Of a DNA stretch of 64,000 bases, positions 42,740-51,504 are shown in pieces; the stretch's first letter is position 1; each line of letters opens with the position of its first letter. The notes beneath the pieces are model-generated. The model made no database searches. It worked only from the letters and a program-made list of their open reading frames with translations, and was not told the DNA's origin. This DNA is from Hahella sp. CCB-MM4 (lineage in GTDB: Bacteria; Pseudomonadota; Gammaproteobacteria; Pseudomonadales; Oleiphilaceae). Position numbers and translations under genes: made by a program. The stretch spans positions 88,775 to 152,774 of the forward strand of contig NZ_MRYI01000017.1 in assembly GCF_002260525.1 (NCBI RefSeq), given 5' to 3'.

Positions 42740-43495
42740 ATGATGTATCCCTACGAAGCCCCGGAACAGCTATTAAAAGGACGGGTAATTCTCGTAACAG
42801 GCGCAGGTGCCGGTATCGGACGGGCCGCCGCAATTACCTTTGCCAATTTTGGTGCTACGGTTATCCTGAGCGGCAGAACCACCAAAAAGCTGGAAGATGT
42901 TTATGACACCATCGAAGAGTCCGGCGGACCCCAACCAGCAATTTTTCCGGTGAATTTTGAAGGGGCTGTCGCCAAGGATTACGATGATCTGGCCCAAGCC
43001 ATTGACGATGAATTCGGCCGCCTGGACGGTCTGTTGCATAACGCGTCAATTCTCGGCCACAGAACCCCGATTGAACACTATGATCCCGACTCCTGGGCAC
43101 AGGTGATGCAGGTAAACGCTCATGCGCCTTTCTTGCTGACCCGCTCCCTGCTACCCGTGATTCGTAAGTCAGAAGATGCTTCCATTGCTTTTACATCCTC
43201 CAGTGTCGGTCGCAAGGGGCGTGCCTACTGGGGCGCTTATGCAGTATCAAAATTCGCGACAGAAGGCCTGATGCAAGTGCTGGCAGACGAGCTCGATGAT
43301 GAAGAGCATTTGATCCGCGTAAATTCCATCAACCCTGGAGCAACCCGTACGCATATGCGGGCAATGGCTTATCCGGCGGAAGATCCCAAGAAGAACCCTC
43401 TGCCGGAAGAGATCATGAATGTCTACCTGTACCTGATGGGCAAAGACAGCATGGGCGTCACCGGGCAGGCATTTGACGCTCAGGTGAAGGAATAG
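42740..43495 (+). CDS. yciK: YciK-family short-chain oxidoreductase
   Basis: 251 residues. NAD(P) loop LVTGAGAGIGRAAAITF, LLHNASILG in place of NNAG, catalytic Ser in AFTSSSVGRKG and YAVSKFATEG. The opening YEAPEQLLKGRVI is typical of YciK, whose substrate is unknown. The gene follows mupP after an 81-base gap and ends before a bidirectional terminator. Confidence 0.88.
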   Translation: MMYPYEAPEQLLKGRVILVTGAGAGIGRAAAITFANFGATVILSGRTTKKLEDVYDTIEESGGPQPAIFPVNFEGAVAKDYDDLAQAIDDEFGRLDGLLHNASILGHRTPIEHYDPDSWAQVMQVNAHAPFLLTRSLLPVIRKSEDASIAFTSSSVGRKGRAYWGAYAVSKFATEGLMQVLADELDDEEHLIRVNSINPGATRTHMRAMAYPAEDPKKNPLPEEIMNVYLYLMGKDSMGVTGQAFDAQVKE

Positions 43496-43544
43496 CTAAA
43501 CCTGAATATTTGCCACCTCCCGAGGCGGTGATTTATCAGTCCCC

Positions 43545-43583
43545 AAAAAAAGGCCGCGCACCACTAAGTGCCCGGCCTTTTTT
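43545..43583. terminator. Bidirectional terminator between yciK and ccmI
   Basis: Seven A, then GGCC(G)..GCAC, a short loop, GTGC..CGGCC and seven T-rich bases. The hairpin with A and T flanks can end the plus-strand yciK transcript and the minus-strand ccm transcript. Confidence 0.85.
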
Positions 43584-43604
43584 ATTACCTTTGCTTCCCA
43601 GATC

Positions 43605-44924
43605 TTAGGGAATCAGGCGGTCAATTTTTATCTGCACAGGTTGATCCTGCCCTCTCACCTGAACCGGCCCGACCAGTCCCTCCATGTCACCGCTCTGAGG
43701 TTTGGGTGTACCTGCTTTGGAAATTCTGGCAACAATCTCAACCTGTTCTACGGACGACAACTTCGCCATCGGTCCCATGGACATAGAATCATCCAAGGTC
43801 AGCGTTAAAGGGAGATCCTGCACTCTTACCCGTGTAACAGCAACCGGCATCCGACCTCCATTGGCAGGCCTTGCCAGGATATAAACCACGTCTCCGGCGT
43901 CCGCATGACTGCTGACTTCTTCTGCCAGCGAAACACTAACCTGTAGTTTCACCGGCTCGCCAGCAGGACTTCCCTTTTCAGGCTGTTGATCCTGTCCAGA
44001 CAGCTGGCCCAGTTCAGACTGTTGTGCAGCCGCAAGCGCCTGGGCCCGATTGATTCCATTCTGGATGGCCTTCGCGTTCGGATCATTGGGATTATTATCG
44101 AGTATCGCCTGCCAATAGCGCGCAGCATCGGTATACAGGCCTTTTTGAAATGCCGCTACTCCCAGAATACTCAGCGCGTTGGACTCACCAGGGTCTGCCG
44201 CCAGGGCTTTACGTACGGCGGATTCCACTCCCGGAGTCATGGCCTGATTGGCAAAGTATATTGCCTGTGCAAGCAACCCATAGCCTACCGCCGGGTTTTG
44301 CTTCTCCATTTCCAGCAACGCTGCAACCTGCGAAAAAGCGTCCGCGGCATTCTTATACTTTTCCATGGCCATATAGGAACGCCCAAGCAGCACCCAACCC
44401 TCAATATGCTCAGGTTCTTCTTTCAGCCGCTGTTCCAGACGATTCAGAATCGCCGGCATGTTGTCGCCTTCCTGGGCCAGGAGGTAACGGGTTTCCTCCA
44501 TCCAATGCGCCTGATTCAAACCTTTATAGTCACCCAACAGGTAATAAAGCGTCAGAGCCAATGCCGGGAGACCAATAAACCCAAGTGCCATCAATACACC
44601 GGTAGCAGAGGTTCGTTTTGAGGTGGCCGCTTTTTCCTTTGCCGGCACGTCATTCAGGAGACCTTTCTCCAACTCATCGCGAAGCTCTGCATATTCAGCT
44701 TCATCAATACGCCCGTCTTCCAGATCAGTTTCCAGCTCCGCCAGCCGATCCTGAAAAATGGCCAGATTGTACTGTTTTTGGCCACGACCCTTGTCTTGGT
44801 GACGATCCTGCTTACCGTCCTTTGTCGCGGTGGATTCTTGATTCAGCATTCTACGCAAAGGCAACACGATCATGGCAATTGCCATGATCGTCAGGAGTCC
44901 AAGTGCCAACCAGAAAAAAAGCAT
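43605..44924 (-). CDS. ccmI: Cytochrome c maturation protein CcmI
   Basis: 439 residues. Two membrane helices (residues 2-22 and about 105-127) flank a cytoplasmic region with the CcmI signature LAELETDLEDGRIDEAEYAELRDELEKGL (given in part). The periplasmic side has TPR repeats (YMAMEKYKNAADAFSQVAAL) and a C-terminal beta domain. It holds the C-terminal helix of apocytochromes c for heme ligation with CcmFH. Last gene of the ccm operon. Confidence 0.92.
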   Translation of the reverse strand: MLFFWLALGLLTIMAIAMIVLPLRRMLNQESTATKDGKQDRHQDKGRGQKQYNLAIFQDRLAELETDLEDGRIDEAEYAELRDELEKGLLNDVPAKEKAATSKRTSATGVLMALGFIGLPALALTLYYLLGDYKGLNQAHWMEETRYLLAQEGDNMPAILNRLEQRLKEEPEHIEGWVLLGRSYMAMEKYKNAADAFSQVAALLEMEKQNPAVGYGLLAQAIYFANQAMTPGVESAVRKALAADPGESNALSILGVAAFQKGLYTDAARYWQAILDNNPNDPNAKAIQNGINRAQALAAAQQSELGQLSGQDQQPEKGSPAGEPVKLQVSVSLAEEVSSHADAGDVVYILARPANGGRMPVAVTRVRVQDLPLTLTLDDSMSMGPMAKLSSVEQVEIVARISKAGTPKPQSGDMEGLVGPVQVRGQDQPVQIKIDRLIP

Positions 44925-44994
44925 AATTCAGAGAGTTCTCAGTAATCTTTGATAAGTGCAGACGGGTACAGATTCAGACGCCATTTACACCAGT

Positions 44995-45501
44995 TCAGGG
45001 TTTATCGGTTTTGTCGGACAAGTGCTCCGCTTCATCCAGGAGTTGCCGTAATCGGTTTCGCTCGTCCTCACTCAATCCGTCATTTTCCTGACTGACCTTG
45101 TTCTTGCGCCCCAGAATCAGGACAACAATGATGCCCAATATCACCAGCACCGCAGGACCAACCCAGAGGATCATGGTACGGCCGCTCATTCGGGGACGGT
45201 AAAGGACAAAGTCGCCATATCGTTCCACCATGAAGTCCACAATTTCCTTATCGGAATGCCCCTCCACCACCATACGATGCACTTCACGGCGCAAATCCTG
45301 GGCAATAGGGGCATTGGAATCGGCAATATTCTGATTCTGGCACTTTGGACAACGCAGCTCCCAGGTTAAGTCCTGATAGCGTTCTCGGGACTCTTCATCA
45401 GGGAACTGGTACACATCAATCGCAGCGGAAGTCCCTGCCCACAGGGTGAGCAGGACAGTAAAGAAAGTAAGGATCGACACCACACTGGGCTTGCGCTTCA
45501 T
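44995..45501 (-). CDS. ccmH: Cytochrome c maturation thiol-disulfide protein CcmH
   Basis: 168 residues. Signal-anchor at the N-terminus, the redox motif LRCPKCQNQNIADSNAPIA (CxxC as CPKC) and one C-terminal membrane helix (TMILWVGPAVLVILGIIVVL). The E. coli-type CcmH C-terminal TPR domain is carried separately by CcmI, as in Pseudomonas. It reduces apocytochrome c thiols with CcmG. It overlaps ccmG by four bases. Confidence 0.93.
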   Translation of the reverse strand: MKRKPSVVSILTFFTVLLTLWAGTSAAIDVYQFPDEESRERYQDLTWELRCPKCQNQNIADSNAPIAQDLRREVHRMVVEGHSDKEIVDFMVERYGDFVLYRPRMSGRTMILWVGPAVLVILGIIVVLILGRKNKVSQENDGLSEDERNRLRQLLDEAEHLSDKTDKP

Positions 45502-46037
45502 GAGGAGGCTCCTGGTGTCTGCAACAGAGGCTCCAGAATTTCCTTCCAGACCTTTTCATTGACCACTCCCACGTGGCGATACCGAATAATTCCGTTGGCA
45601 TCGATCACATAGGTTTCCGGTGCACCATAAACCCCAAGATCCAGACCCAGCTTTCCTTCCGCATCAAAAAGGACAAAGGCGTATGGGTTATCCAGCTTGT
45701 CCAGCCATTCCAGCGCGGCATCGCGATCATCCTTGTAATTCAGACCAACCAGCTTCACACCGTTTTCCCTGGCCAGTTTAAGCAGATATGGGTGCTCGAC
45801 ACGGCACGACGGACACCAGGTTGCCCATACATTCAACAGCATGGGCTTACCTTTGAGGTCATTCTGGGTCAGAAAGCGTTGCGTATCATGTAAATCCGGC
45901 AATGCGAACTCAGGCATCGGCTTGTCTTTTCGTGCCAATTCAAGTGCCGAAGGATCGTGACCGATCATCTGCTGAAACAACAGAAACATCGCGACTATTA
46001 CCACCAATGGGATAAATAGCAGCACACGCCTCATCAT
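45498..46037 (-). CDS. ccmG: Thioredoxin-like protein CcmG/DsbE
   Basis: 179 residues, N-terminal membrane anchor (VLLFIPLVVIVAMFLLFQQM). Thioredoxin fold with active site NVWATWCPSCRVEHPYL and the DsbE cis-Pro region GVYGAPETYVIDANG. The active site has CPSC where CPTC is most common. It keeps apocytochrome c cysteines reduced in the periplasm. It overlaps both ccmF and ccmH by four bases. Confidence 0.94.
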   Translation of the reverse strand: MMRRVLLFIPLVVIVAMFLLFQQMIGHDPSALELARKDKPMPEFALPDLHDTQRFLTQNDLKGKPMLLNVWATWCPSCRVEHPYLLKLARENGVKLVGLNYKDDRDAALEWLDKLDNPYAFVLFDAEGKLGLDLGVYGAPETYVIDANGIIRYRHVGVVNEKVWKEILEPLLQTPGASS

Positions 46038-48046
46038 TCCGCACCTCCAACGGCTGCCCCGGTGACCGAATCAACCGTAGCAGACACTTCCTTTTGGTCT
46101 CGCACTTTTGCCTTGCGAAGAACTCTGTAGCGTCGATCCGCTACCGCCAGAATACCTCCCCAGGCCATCAATATGGCTCCCAGCCACAACCAGCGCACAA
46201 ATGGTTTGTATTGCACCCTCACCGCCCATGCCTGCTCGCCTACCGGTTCCCCCAGGGAAACGTATAAATCGCGCAGCAACCCTGGATCGATTCCCGCCTC
46301 AGTCATGACATTGCCGGTGACAACGTAACGGCGTTTTTCCGGGTGCAGAGTGGACACCAGATCACCGTCCGTATCCAGAATCTGGATTTCCGCACGGTCG
46401 CCGACATAGTTGGGGCCTTGCTTATGGCCGACAGAAACAAACTTGAACTGATAACCGGCAACTTCTGACACAGAACCCGGCTCCATACGAACGTCTTTTT
46501 CCACTGTGTAGTGAGACACAAGGGAGGCACCGATAATCGTGACTGCCAGCCCGAGATGTCCCAGTACCATGCCTTTGAAGCTCCGCGAAGTCTTCAGCCA
46601 GCCCTTCCAGCGGCCGTTACGGGAGGCACTTTTCGTCCAAACATCCAGTAATGTCGCGGCAATTAGCCAGATGGAAATAAACATCCCGACCACGACCATC
46701 CATTCAAAAGCGCCCATAAGCCAGGGGACTATCAGGGCAATTGGAAGACTGACAACCGCCAGAGGGGGGATTTTCTTAAGCAAAGTACCTGCGGGGGTGT
46801 CCTTCCAATGGCTGTATATGCCTACCCCCATAATCAATACCAGAATAGGCGCCAGGAAACCGAACATCAGATTGAAATAGGGTGCGCCTACAGAGACCTC
46901 ATAGCCCGCAAACTCTGCGATCAGAGGGAAGAGCGTGCCGCCTAGGACTGTCAGCGTTGCCACCACCAGCAAAATGTTGTTCAGCAGGAGAAAAATTTCC
47001 CTGGACCTTTCACTGAACCCGATCCGGCTTTTCACCACGGGTGCCCTGAGTGCATACAGCAACAGTGACCCACCAATAGTGACAGCAAGCAGACCGAGCA
47101 CAAAACGCCCACGCTCCGGATCAGAAGCAAAAGCATGTACAGACGTCAGAATTCCTGAACGAACCAGGAAGGTTCCCAGAAGACTGAGAGAAAACGTAAA
47201 GATGGCCAGTAGCACCGTCCAGCTTTTAAACACTCCGCGCTTCTCGGTGACAGCCAGGGAATGCATTAATGCGGTGCCGGCCAGCCATGGCATCAGCGAG
47301 GCATTTTCCACCGGATCCCAAAACCACCAGCCGCCCCAGCCAAGTTCGTAATAAGCCCACCAGCTTCCCAGTGCAATGCCAATTGTCTGGAAGGACCAGG
47401 CAACCGTCGTCCAGGGACGCGACCATCTGGCCCATGCGGCATCCAGGCGCCCCCCCAAGAGAGCCGCCACTGCAAACGCGAAAGCCACGGAAAAGCCCAC
47501 ATACCCCATATACAGCATGGGAGGATGCACAATCAGGCCAAAGTCCTGCAGCAGAGGATTGAGGTCGGCACCATCCTGTGGTGATGAGGGAAGATATCGC
47601 AAGAATGGGTTGGAGGTGACCAGGATGAACAGCATGAAACCGATATTAACCAGCCCCATCACACCAAGCACACGAGCCACCATATCCAGCGGCAAAGACT
47701 TGCTGAATTTAGCCACTGCGGCAGTCCAGCCGGTGAGAATCAATGCCCATAACAATAGTGAGCCTTCATGCCCACCCCAAACGGCACTGAGTTTGTAATA
47801 CCAGGGCAACAGGCTGTTAGAATTGCCTGCCACATAGCGCACACTGAAATCGTCCATCAGGAAGTTTGCGCCAAGGGCACAAAAAGCTCCCAGCACCAGA
47901 ATGAACTGAGCACCGGCCAGAGGACGCGACAATCGCATCCATACCCTATCTCCGATCCAGGCACCGATCAGTGGGATAACCGACAGCAGAACGGCAAAAC
48001 AAAATCCTAGAATCAGCGCGTAGTGACCAAGTTCAGCAATCATCAA
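46034..48046 (-). CDS. ccmF: Heme lyase CcmF
   Basis: 670 residues with about 15 membrane helices. The WWD heme-handling motif is present (LGWGGWWFWDPVENASLMPW), as are conserved His-bearing loops such as VWGGHEGSLLLW and the periplasmic C-terminal domain. It attaches heme from holo-CcmE to apocytochromes, together with CcmH and CcmI. Length and motif order are normal. Confidence 0.96.
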   Translation of the reverse strand: MMIAELGHYALILGFCFAVLLSVIPLIGAWIGDRVWMRLSRPLAGAQFILVLGAFCALGANFLMDDFSVRYVAGNSNSLLPWYYKLSAVWGGHEGSLLLWALILTGWTAAVAKFSKSLPLDMVARVLGVMGLVNIGFMLFILVTSNPFLRYLPSSPQDGADLNPLLQDFGLIVHPPMLYMGYVGFSVAFAFAVAALLGGRLDAAWARWSRPWTTVAWSFQTIGIALGSWWAYYELGWGGWWFWDPVENASLMPWLAGTALMHSLAVTEKRGVFKSWTVLLAIFTFSLSLLGTFLVRSGILTSVHAFASDPERGRFVLGLLAVTIGGSLLLYALRAPVVKSRIGFSERSREIFLLLNNILLVVATLTVLGGTLFPLIAEFAGYEVSVGAPYFNLMFGFLAPILVLIMGVGIYSHWKDTPAGTLLKKIPPLAVVSLPIALIVPWLMGAFEWMVVVGMFISIWLIAATLLDVWTKSASRNGRWKGWLKTSRSFKGMVLGHLGLAVTIIGASLVSHYTVEKDVRMEPGSVSEVAGYQFKFVSVGHKQGPNYVGDRAEIQILDTDGDLVSTLHPEKRRYVVTGNVMTEAGIDPGLLRDLYVSLGEPVGEQAWAVRVQYKPFVRWLWLGAILMAWGGILAVADRRYRVLRKAKVRDQKEVSATVDSVTGAAVGGAE

Positions 48047-48171
48047 AGACCTTTATATCGTTATCCATTTTGGTTCCGTCCTGTCATGCCGCATTGCCAC
48101 CTGCCGGGCAGACTAGCTCACATAAAAATACAGGACGGGACTATCAGCGCGGGTGCATATAGCACGCGCTA

Positions 48172-48615
48172 TCAATTCGTTGCTTCAGCCTGTTTGGCTT
48201 TATCTACAGCCCGCTGAATCTCCGGCGGCATATAGTTTTCATCGTGCTTGGCCAACACTTCATCGGCCTGAAAAATACCCTGGGTATCCAACCTCCCCTG
48301 GGTCACCACGCCCTGCCCTTCACGAAACAGATCGGGAAGAATACCAGTGTATGCAACGGTCACTACCCCGTTGTAATCGGTCAGATTAAAGGTAACTGCC
48401 AGGGAATTGGGATCTCGATTGACGCTTCCCTCCACCACCATACCGCCGACACGGATACGCTGATCCACCGGGGCTTCACCAGCGGCGATCTGGCTGGGAT
48501 TGAAAAATAGATTGATATTCTGGCTCAGGGCGAACAGTGCCAACCCAACGGCGGCCCCCACCCCCACAACAATAAAGGTTACCGCCAGTAATCTTTGCTT
48601 GCGCTTGGGGTTCAT
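48172..48615 (-). CDS. ccmE: Heme chaperone CcmE
   Basis: 147 residues. N-terminal membrane anchor at about 9-30, OB-fold domain, and the covalent heme-binding His124 in [12 protein letters not shown]. It receives heme from CcmC and passes it to CcmF in the periplasm. Its start overlaps ccmD by four bases. About 125 bases separate it from ccmF, with no gene in between. Confidence 0.95.
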   Translation of the reverse strand: MNPKRKQRLLAVTFIVVGVGAAVGLALFALSQNINLFFNPSQIAAGEAPVDQRIRVGGMVVEGSVNRDPNSLAVTFNLTDYNGVVTVAYTGILPDLFREGQGVVTQGRLDTQGIFQADEVLAKHDENYMPPEIQRAVDKAKQAEATN

Positions 48616-48791
48616 TTGGCAAGTTTCTCCCTTTTTAACTGCTGGGATAAACGCTTCATCAGCGCATTCTGCTTCATTTTTGGTGCCACCAGGTTATAAC
48701 TGAGAATGGCAACGCCGGCTCCGTATGACAACCAGACATACAGACCATGCCCACCCATGTGAATAACGTCGTTCAGACTGGAAAAACTCAT
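48612..48791 (-). CDS. ccmD: CcmD, small membrane subunit
   Basis: 59 residues from the ATG at 48791, which overlaps the ccmC stop (ATGA). A longer frame to 48827 lies inside ccmC and is unlikely. [19 protein letters not shown] is the CcmD hallmark, followed by a Lys-rich cytoplasmic tail. It helps release holo-CcmE from the CcmABC complex. Confidence 0.92.
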   Translation of the reverse strand: MSFSSLNDVIHMGGHGLYVWLSYGAGVAILSYNLVAPKMKQNALMKRLSQQLKREKLAK

Positions 48792-49546
48792 GCTGCAGAC
48801 TCCCGCTCGACAAGCTCGCGGACCCATAGGGTACGACGTTCACGTTCGATAATCTCATTACGACTTCGTAAGAAAAGTGCATAACCGAAGAAGGCATAGA
48901 TCCCGATGATCATGATCAATAGCGGCAACCACATTTCCATTGGCATGGCAGGCTTTTCGGTCAATTTGAATGTTGCCGGCTGATGCAGGGTATTCCACCA
49001 CTCTACGGAATATTTGATGATCGGGATGTTGACCACACCCACAATACAAAGAACGGCGGCGGCCTTGCCCGCGGTAATAGCATCCTGAATGGCCGACTCC
49101 AACGCGATCACACCAAAATACAGAAAAAGAAGAATTAACATGGAGGTTAATCTGGCATCCCACACCCACCAGGTCCCCCAGGTCGGTTTGCCCCATACAG
49201 CGCCGGTGAACAACGCAAGAAAACAGAACGACGCACCGATTGGCGCTGCGGATTTTAGCACCACATCCGCCACTTTCATTTTCCAAACCAGCCCCACGAA
49301 TCCGGCGGCTGCCATCAGGACATAACAGGACTGGGCCAGCACCGCAGCGGGTACATGCAGATAGATAATGCGAAAGCTATTGCCCTGCTGGTAATCTTCC
49401 GGTGCAAATAACAGGCCCCAGAGAATTCCCGCAGGGATACACACCAACGCGATCACCCCAAGCCATCTTGACCAGACCAGGCTCCGTTCATAGAACCATT
49501 TGGGGGAACCCCACTGATGAAACCATCTCTTGAAGCTGCTCCACAT
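48788..49546 (-). CDS. ccmC: Heme handling protein CcmC
   Basis: 252 residues, six membrane helices. WWD-type motif KPTWGTWWVWDARLTSM and two periplasmic His (IYLHVPAAV and the later WWNTLHQPA). It loads heme onto CcmE. Its upstream side is occupied by the 23-bp tandem repeats at 49570-49684, separating it from ccmB. Confidence 0.95.
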   Translation of the reverse strand: MWSSFKRWFHQWGSPKWFYERSLVWSRWLGVIALVCIPAGILWGLLFAPEDYQQGNSFRIIYLHVPAAVLAQSCYVLMAAAGFVGLVWKMKVADVVLKSAAPIGASFCFLALFTGAVWGKPTWGTWWVWDARLTSMLILLFLYFGVIALESAIQDAITAGKAAAVLCIVGVVNIPIIKYSVEWWNTLHQPATFKLTEKPAMPMEMWLPLLIMIIGIYAFFGYALFLRSRNEIIERERRTLWVRELVERESAA

Positions 49547-49569
49547 GGGCTGTTTATTTCACCTCTATT

Positions 49570-49684
49570 GCTATGTCTTTTCCGAAATCAGTGCTATGTC
49601 AGTTCCGAATTAATTGCTATGCAAGTTCCAAATTAATTGCCATGCCAGTTCCAAATTAATAGCTATGTCAGTTCCGAATCAGTT
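49570..49684. repeat. 23-bp tandem repeat (5 copies) between ccmB and ccmC
   Basis: Units begin GCTATGTC/GCTATGCA/GCCATGCC at 49570, 49593, 49616, 49639 and 49662. They follow a strict 23-base period with scattered substitutions. The last unit overlaps the final codons and stop of ccmB. Confidence 0.88.
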
Positions 49685-50377
49685 CGAAGCACTGATCTTC
49701 AATCCGGCTGCGGCGGCAAATGGCGCTAATGCCAGCGCCAACATCAGTATCGCCCCCTGTATTGCGAGAAATCCGGCATACTCGGAACCTGCCGCGGCTG
49801 CCTGCACTGTCCCGGTGCCGAATATCAGAACCGGTATATAAAGGGGCAGGATCAATAAGGAAATCAACACACCGCCAACCCTTAATCCTACCGTCAAAGC
49901 CGCTCCGATTGCACCAATTAGGCTCAATACCGGCGTCCCCACCAGAAGAGTCAGCACCAAAATGGCCAGCAGGGACTCATCCAAATGCAACATTATTGCC
50001 AGGACGGGGCTAAGAAGAATCAATGGCAGACCTGTCACCAGCCAATGGGCCAGAATCTTACCCAACACCAGCAGAAACAGCGGCTGCGGAGTCAGTATCA
50101 TTTGCTCCAAAGCGCCGTCTTCGTAGTCAGCGCGAAACATCGCGTCCAGGGATAACAATGTAGCCAGCAAAGCCGCCACCCATACAACCCCGGCTGCCGA
50201 GGTTGCGAGGAACGCCGGTTCCGGCGAAACCCCCAGTGGAAACAGGCTGATCACAATGACAAAGAAAATTAACGGATTGGCGAGATCCTGCCGACGCCGA
50301 AAAGCCAGTAACAGGTCTCTTTTCACTACCGCGAAAAACACTTGCCAGAGATTCAGGGGCTGACTGCGATCGCTCAT
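49679..50377 (-). CDS. ccmB: Heme exporter subunit CcmB
   Basis: 232 residues, six membrane helices. The opening FFAVVKRDLLLAFRRRQDLANPLIFFV and FRADYEDGALEQMIL are typical of CcmB, the permease half of the CcmAB ABC complex needed to release holo-CcmE. It overlaps ccmA by four bases. Its 3' end runs into the tandem repeat at 49570-49684. Confidence 0.95.
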   Translation of the reverse strand: MSDRSQPLNLWQVFFAVVKRDLLLAFRRRQDLANPLIFFVIVISLFPLGVSPEPAFLATSAAGVVWVAALLATLLSLDAMFRADYEDGALEQMILTPQPLFLLVLGKILAHWLVTGLPLILLSPVLAIMLHLDESLLAILVLTLLVGTPVLSLIGAIGAALTVGLRVGGVLISLLILPLYIPVLIFGTGTVQAAAAGSEYAGFLAIQGAILMLALALAPFAAAAGLKISASN

Positions 50378-51204
50378 ATGCCCTCCCCGGCGTTATTGGC
50401 TTCTGAGCTATTAGTTTTCGTGCTATTAGTTTCTGAGCTACTGGTTTCTGGACTATTGGCTTCCGAGCTATTGGCTTCCGAGCTATTGGCTGCCACGCCT
50501 TTTATATCCGGAGTTTGTTCATCCAGAGATTCTTCACCCAGAACTTCATGCACAGCCTCTGCTTCCTGTCCCTTACCCAATTGCAGTTTTCTCAGTCTGT
50601 CGTGTGCTGTGATCCGGTGATGAGTAGTTAGCAGTACCATCCCGCCCTGACGGGCTTTTTCGACAATCCAGCTTTCCAGCTCCCTCACGCCATCTTTATC
50701 AATCGCAGTAAAAGCTTCATCAAGTATCCAGGCTTGGGCCGGGGAAAGGTGCAGACGTGCCAGAGCAGCACGGCGTTGCTGGCCCGCGGACAGGCTGTGG
50801 CAGGGCACTTCTTCATACCCACCCAGTCCCACTTTTTCCAGGGCAGCGATCATCTCTTTTTCATTACAGGCAAAACGGGCACCACACCAGATACGGAGAT
50901 TTTCCAGCGGTGACAACAAGCTTTTGATTCCGGTTTTATGGCCAAGATAGAGAACGGACGTGATAAAGTCGTGATGCACATCAGAAATGGGTTGGCCTTT
51001 CCATAGCAATTCCCCTTCATGCAGCGGCATCAACCCGCTCACCAGCCGAAGCAATGTGGTCTTACCAGCGCCGTTAGGGCCTTCGATCTGAAGAATTTCA
51101 CCAGAATCCACGGTAAATGACAGACCGTCAAACAGTACCCGGTCATCGCGTTCGCAAAATAAACTCCGGGCTTGCAGTAATGGCGTCTGGGATGTCATCG
51201 GCAC
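50374..51204 (-). CDS. ccmA: Heme exporter ATP-binding subunit CcmA with low-complexity tail
   Basis: 276 residues, about 65 longer than usual. ABC motifs: Walker A GPNGAGKTTLLRL, signature SLSAGQQRRAALARLHL, Walker B WILDEAFTAID and switch His in LLTTHH. The domain ends near residue 210. The extra C-terminal tail is Ser/Asn/Glu-rich (NSSEANSSEANSPET and so on) and is encoded by a 15-bp tandem repeat, so it is probably disordered and recent. It powers release of heme-loaded CcmE. First gene of the ccm operon. Confidence 0.94.
   Translation of the reverse strand: MPMTSQTPLLQARSLFCERDDRVLFDGLSFTVDSGEILQIEGPNGAGKTTLLRLVSGLMPLHEGELLWKGQPISDVHHDFITSVLYLGHKTGIKSLLSPLENLRIWCGARFACNEKEMIAALEKVGLGGYEEVPCHSLSAGQQRRAALARLHLSPAQAWILDEAFTAIDKDGVRELESWIVEKARQGGMVLLTTHHRITAHDRLRKLQLGKGQEAEAVHEVLGEESLDEQTPDIKGVAANSSEANSSEANSPETSSSETNSTKTNSSEANNAGEGI
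50392..50496 (-). repeat. 15-bp tandem repeat (7 copies) in the 3' end of ccmA
   Basis: Units GCTATTGGCTTCCGA (plus-strand reading) and variants start at 50392, 50407, 50422, 50437, 50452, 50467 and 50482. Each adds five residues (for example NSSEA) to the CcmA tail, so copy changes keep the frame. Confidence 0.9.
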
Positions 51205-51504
51205 GCTTCAGATTATTCCGTTGGAGAACCACCTGATTTAACCAGGGGAGGTTCTGGATTAAGGTTGTATAGTTCAGGGACTGCTATGCTTGTCATAGAG
51301 GCCAAACGCCGCGCATTATAGCCCAGGCAGTTCTGAATCGTCAGGGTAAAGCAGTCGTTAAAACCTGAAAATTACTAAATTTCATCTGACATATGACAAT
51401 TTTTGTGTGATTAAGCAAATCTCAGCCGATAACATGGATATAGCTGTTGAAATTTCAAACAGTGTCCGTTGCAATACCTGCTGTTTTCCGGTGAAAGTTG
51501 TTCC
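51205..51504. other. Divergent promoter region between ccmA and fliK
   Basis: 300 bases with no supported gene. It must contain the promoters of the minus-strand ccm operon and the plus-strand fliK-fhlB pair. It is AT-rich toward fliK. I cannot assign a specific promoter with confidence. Confidence 0.45.
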
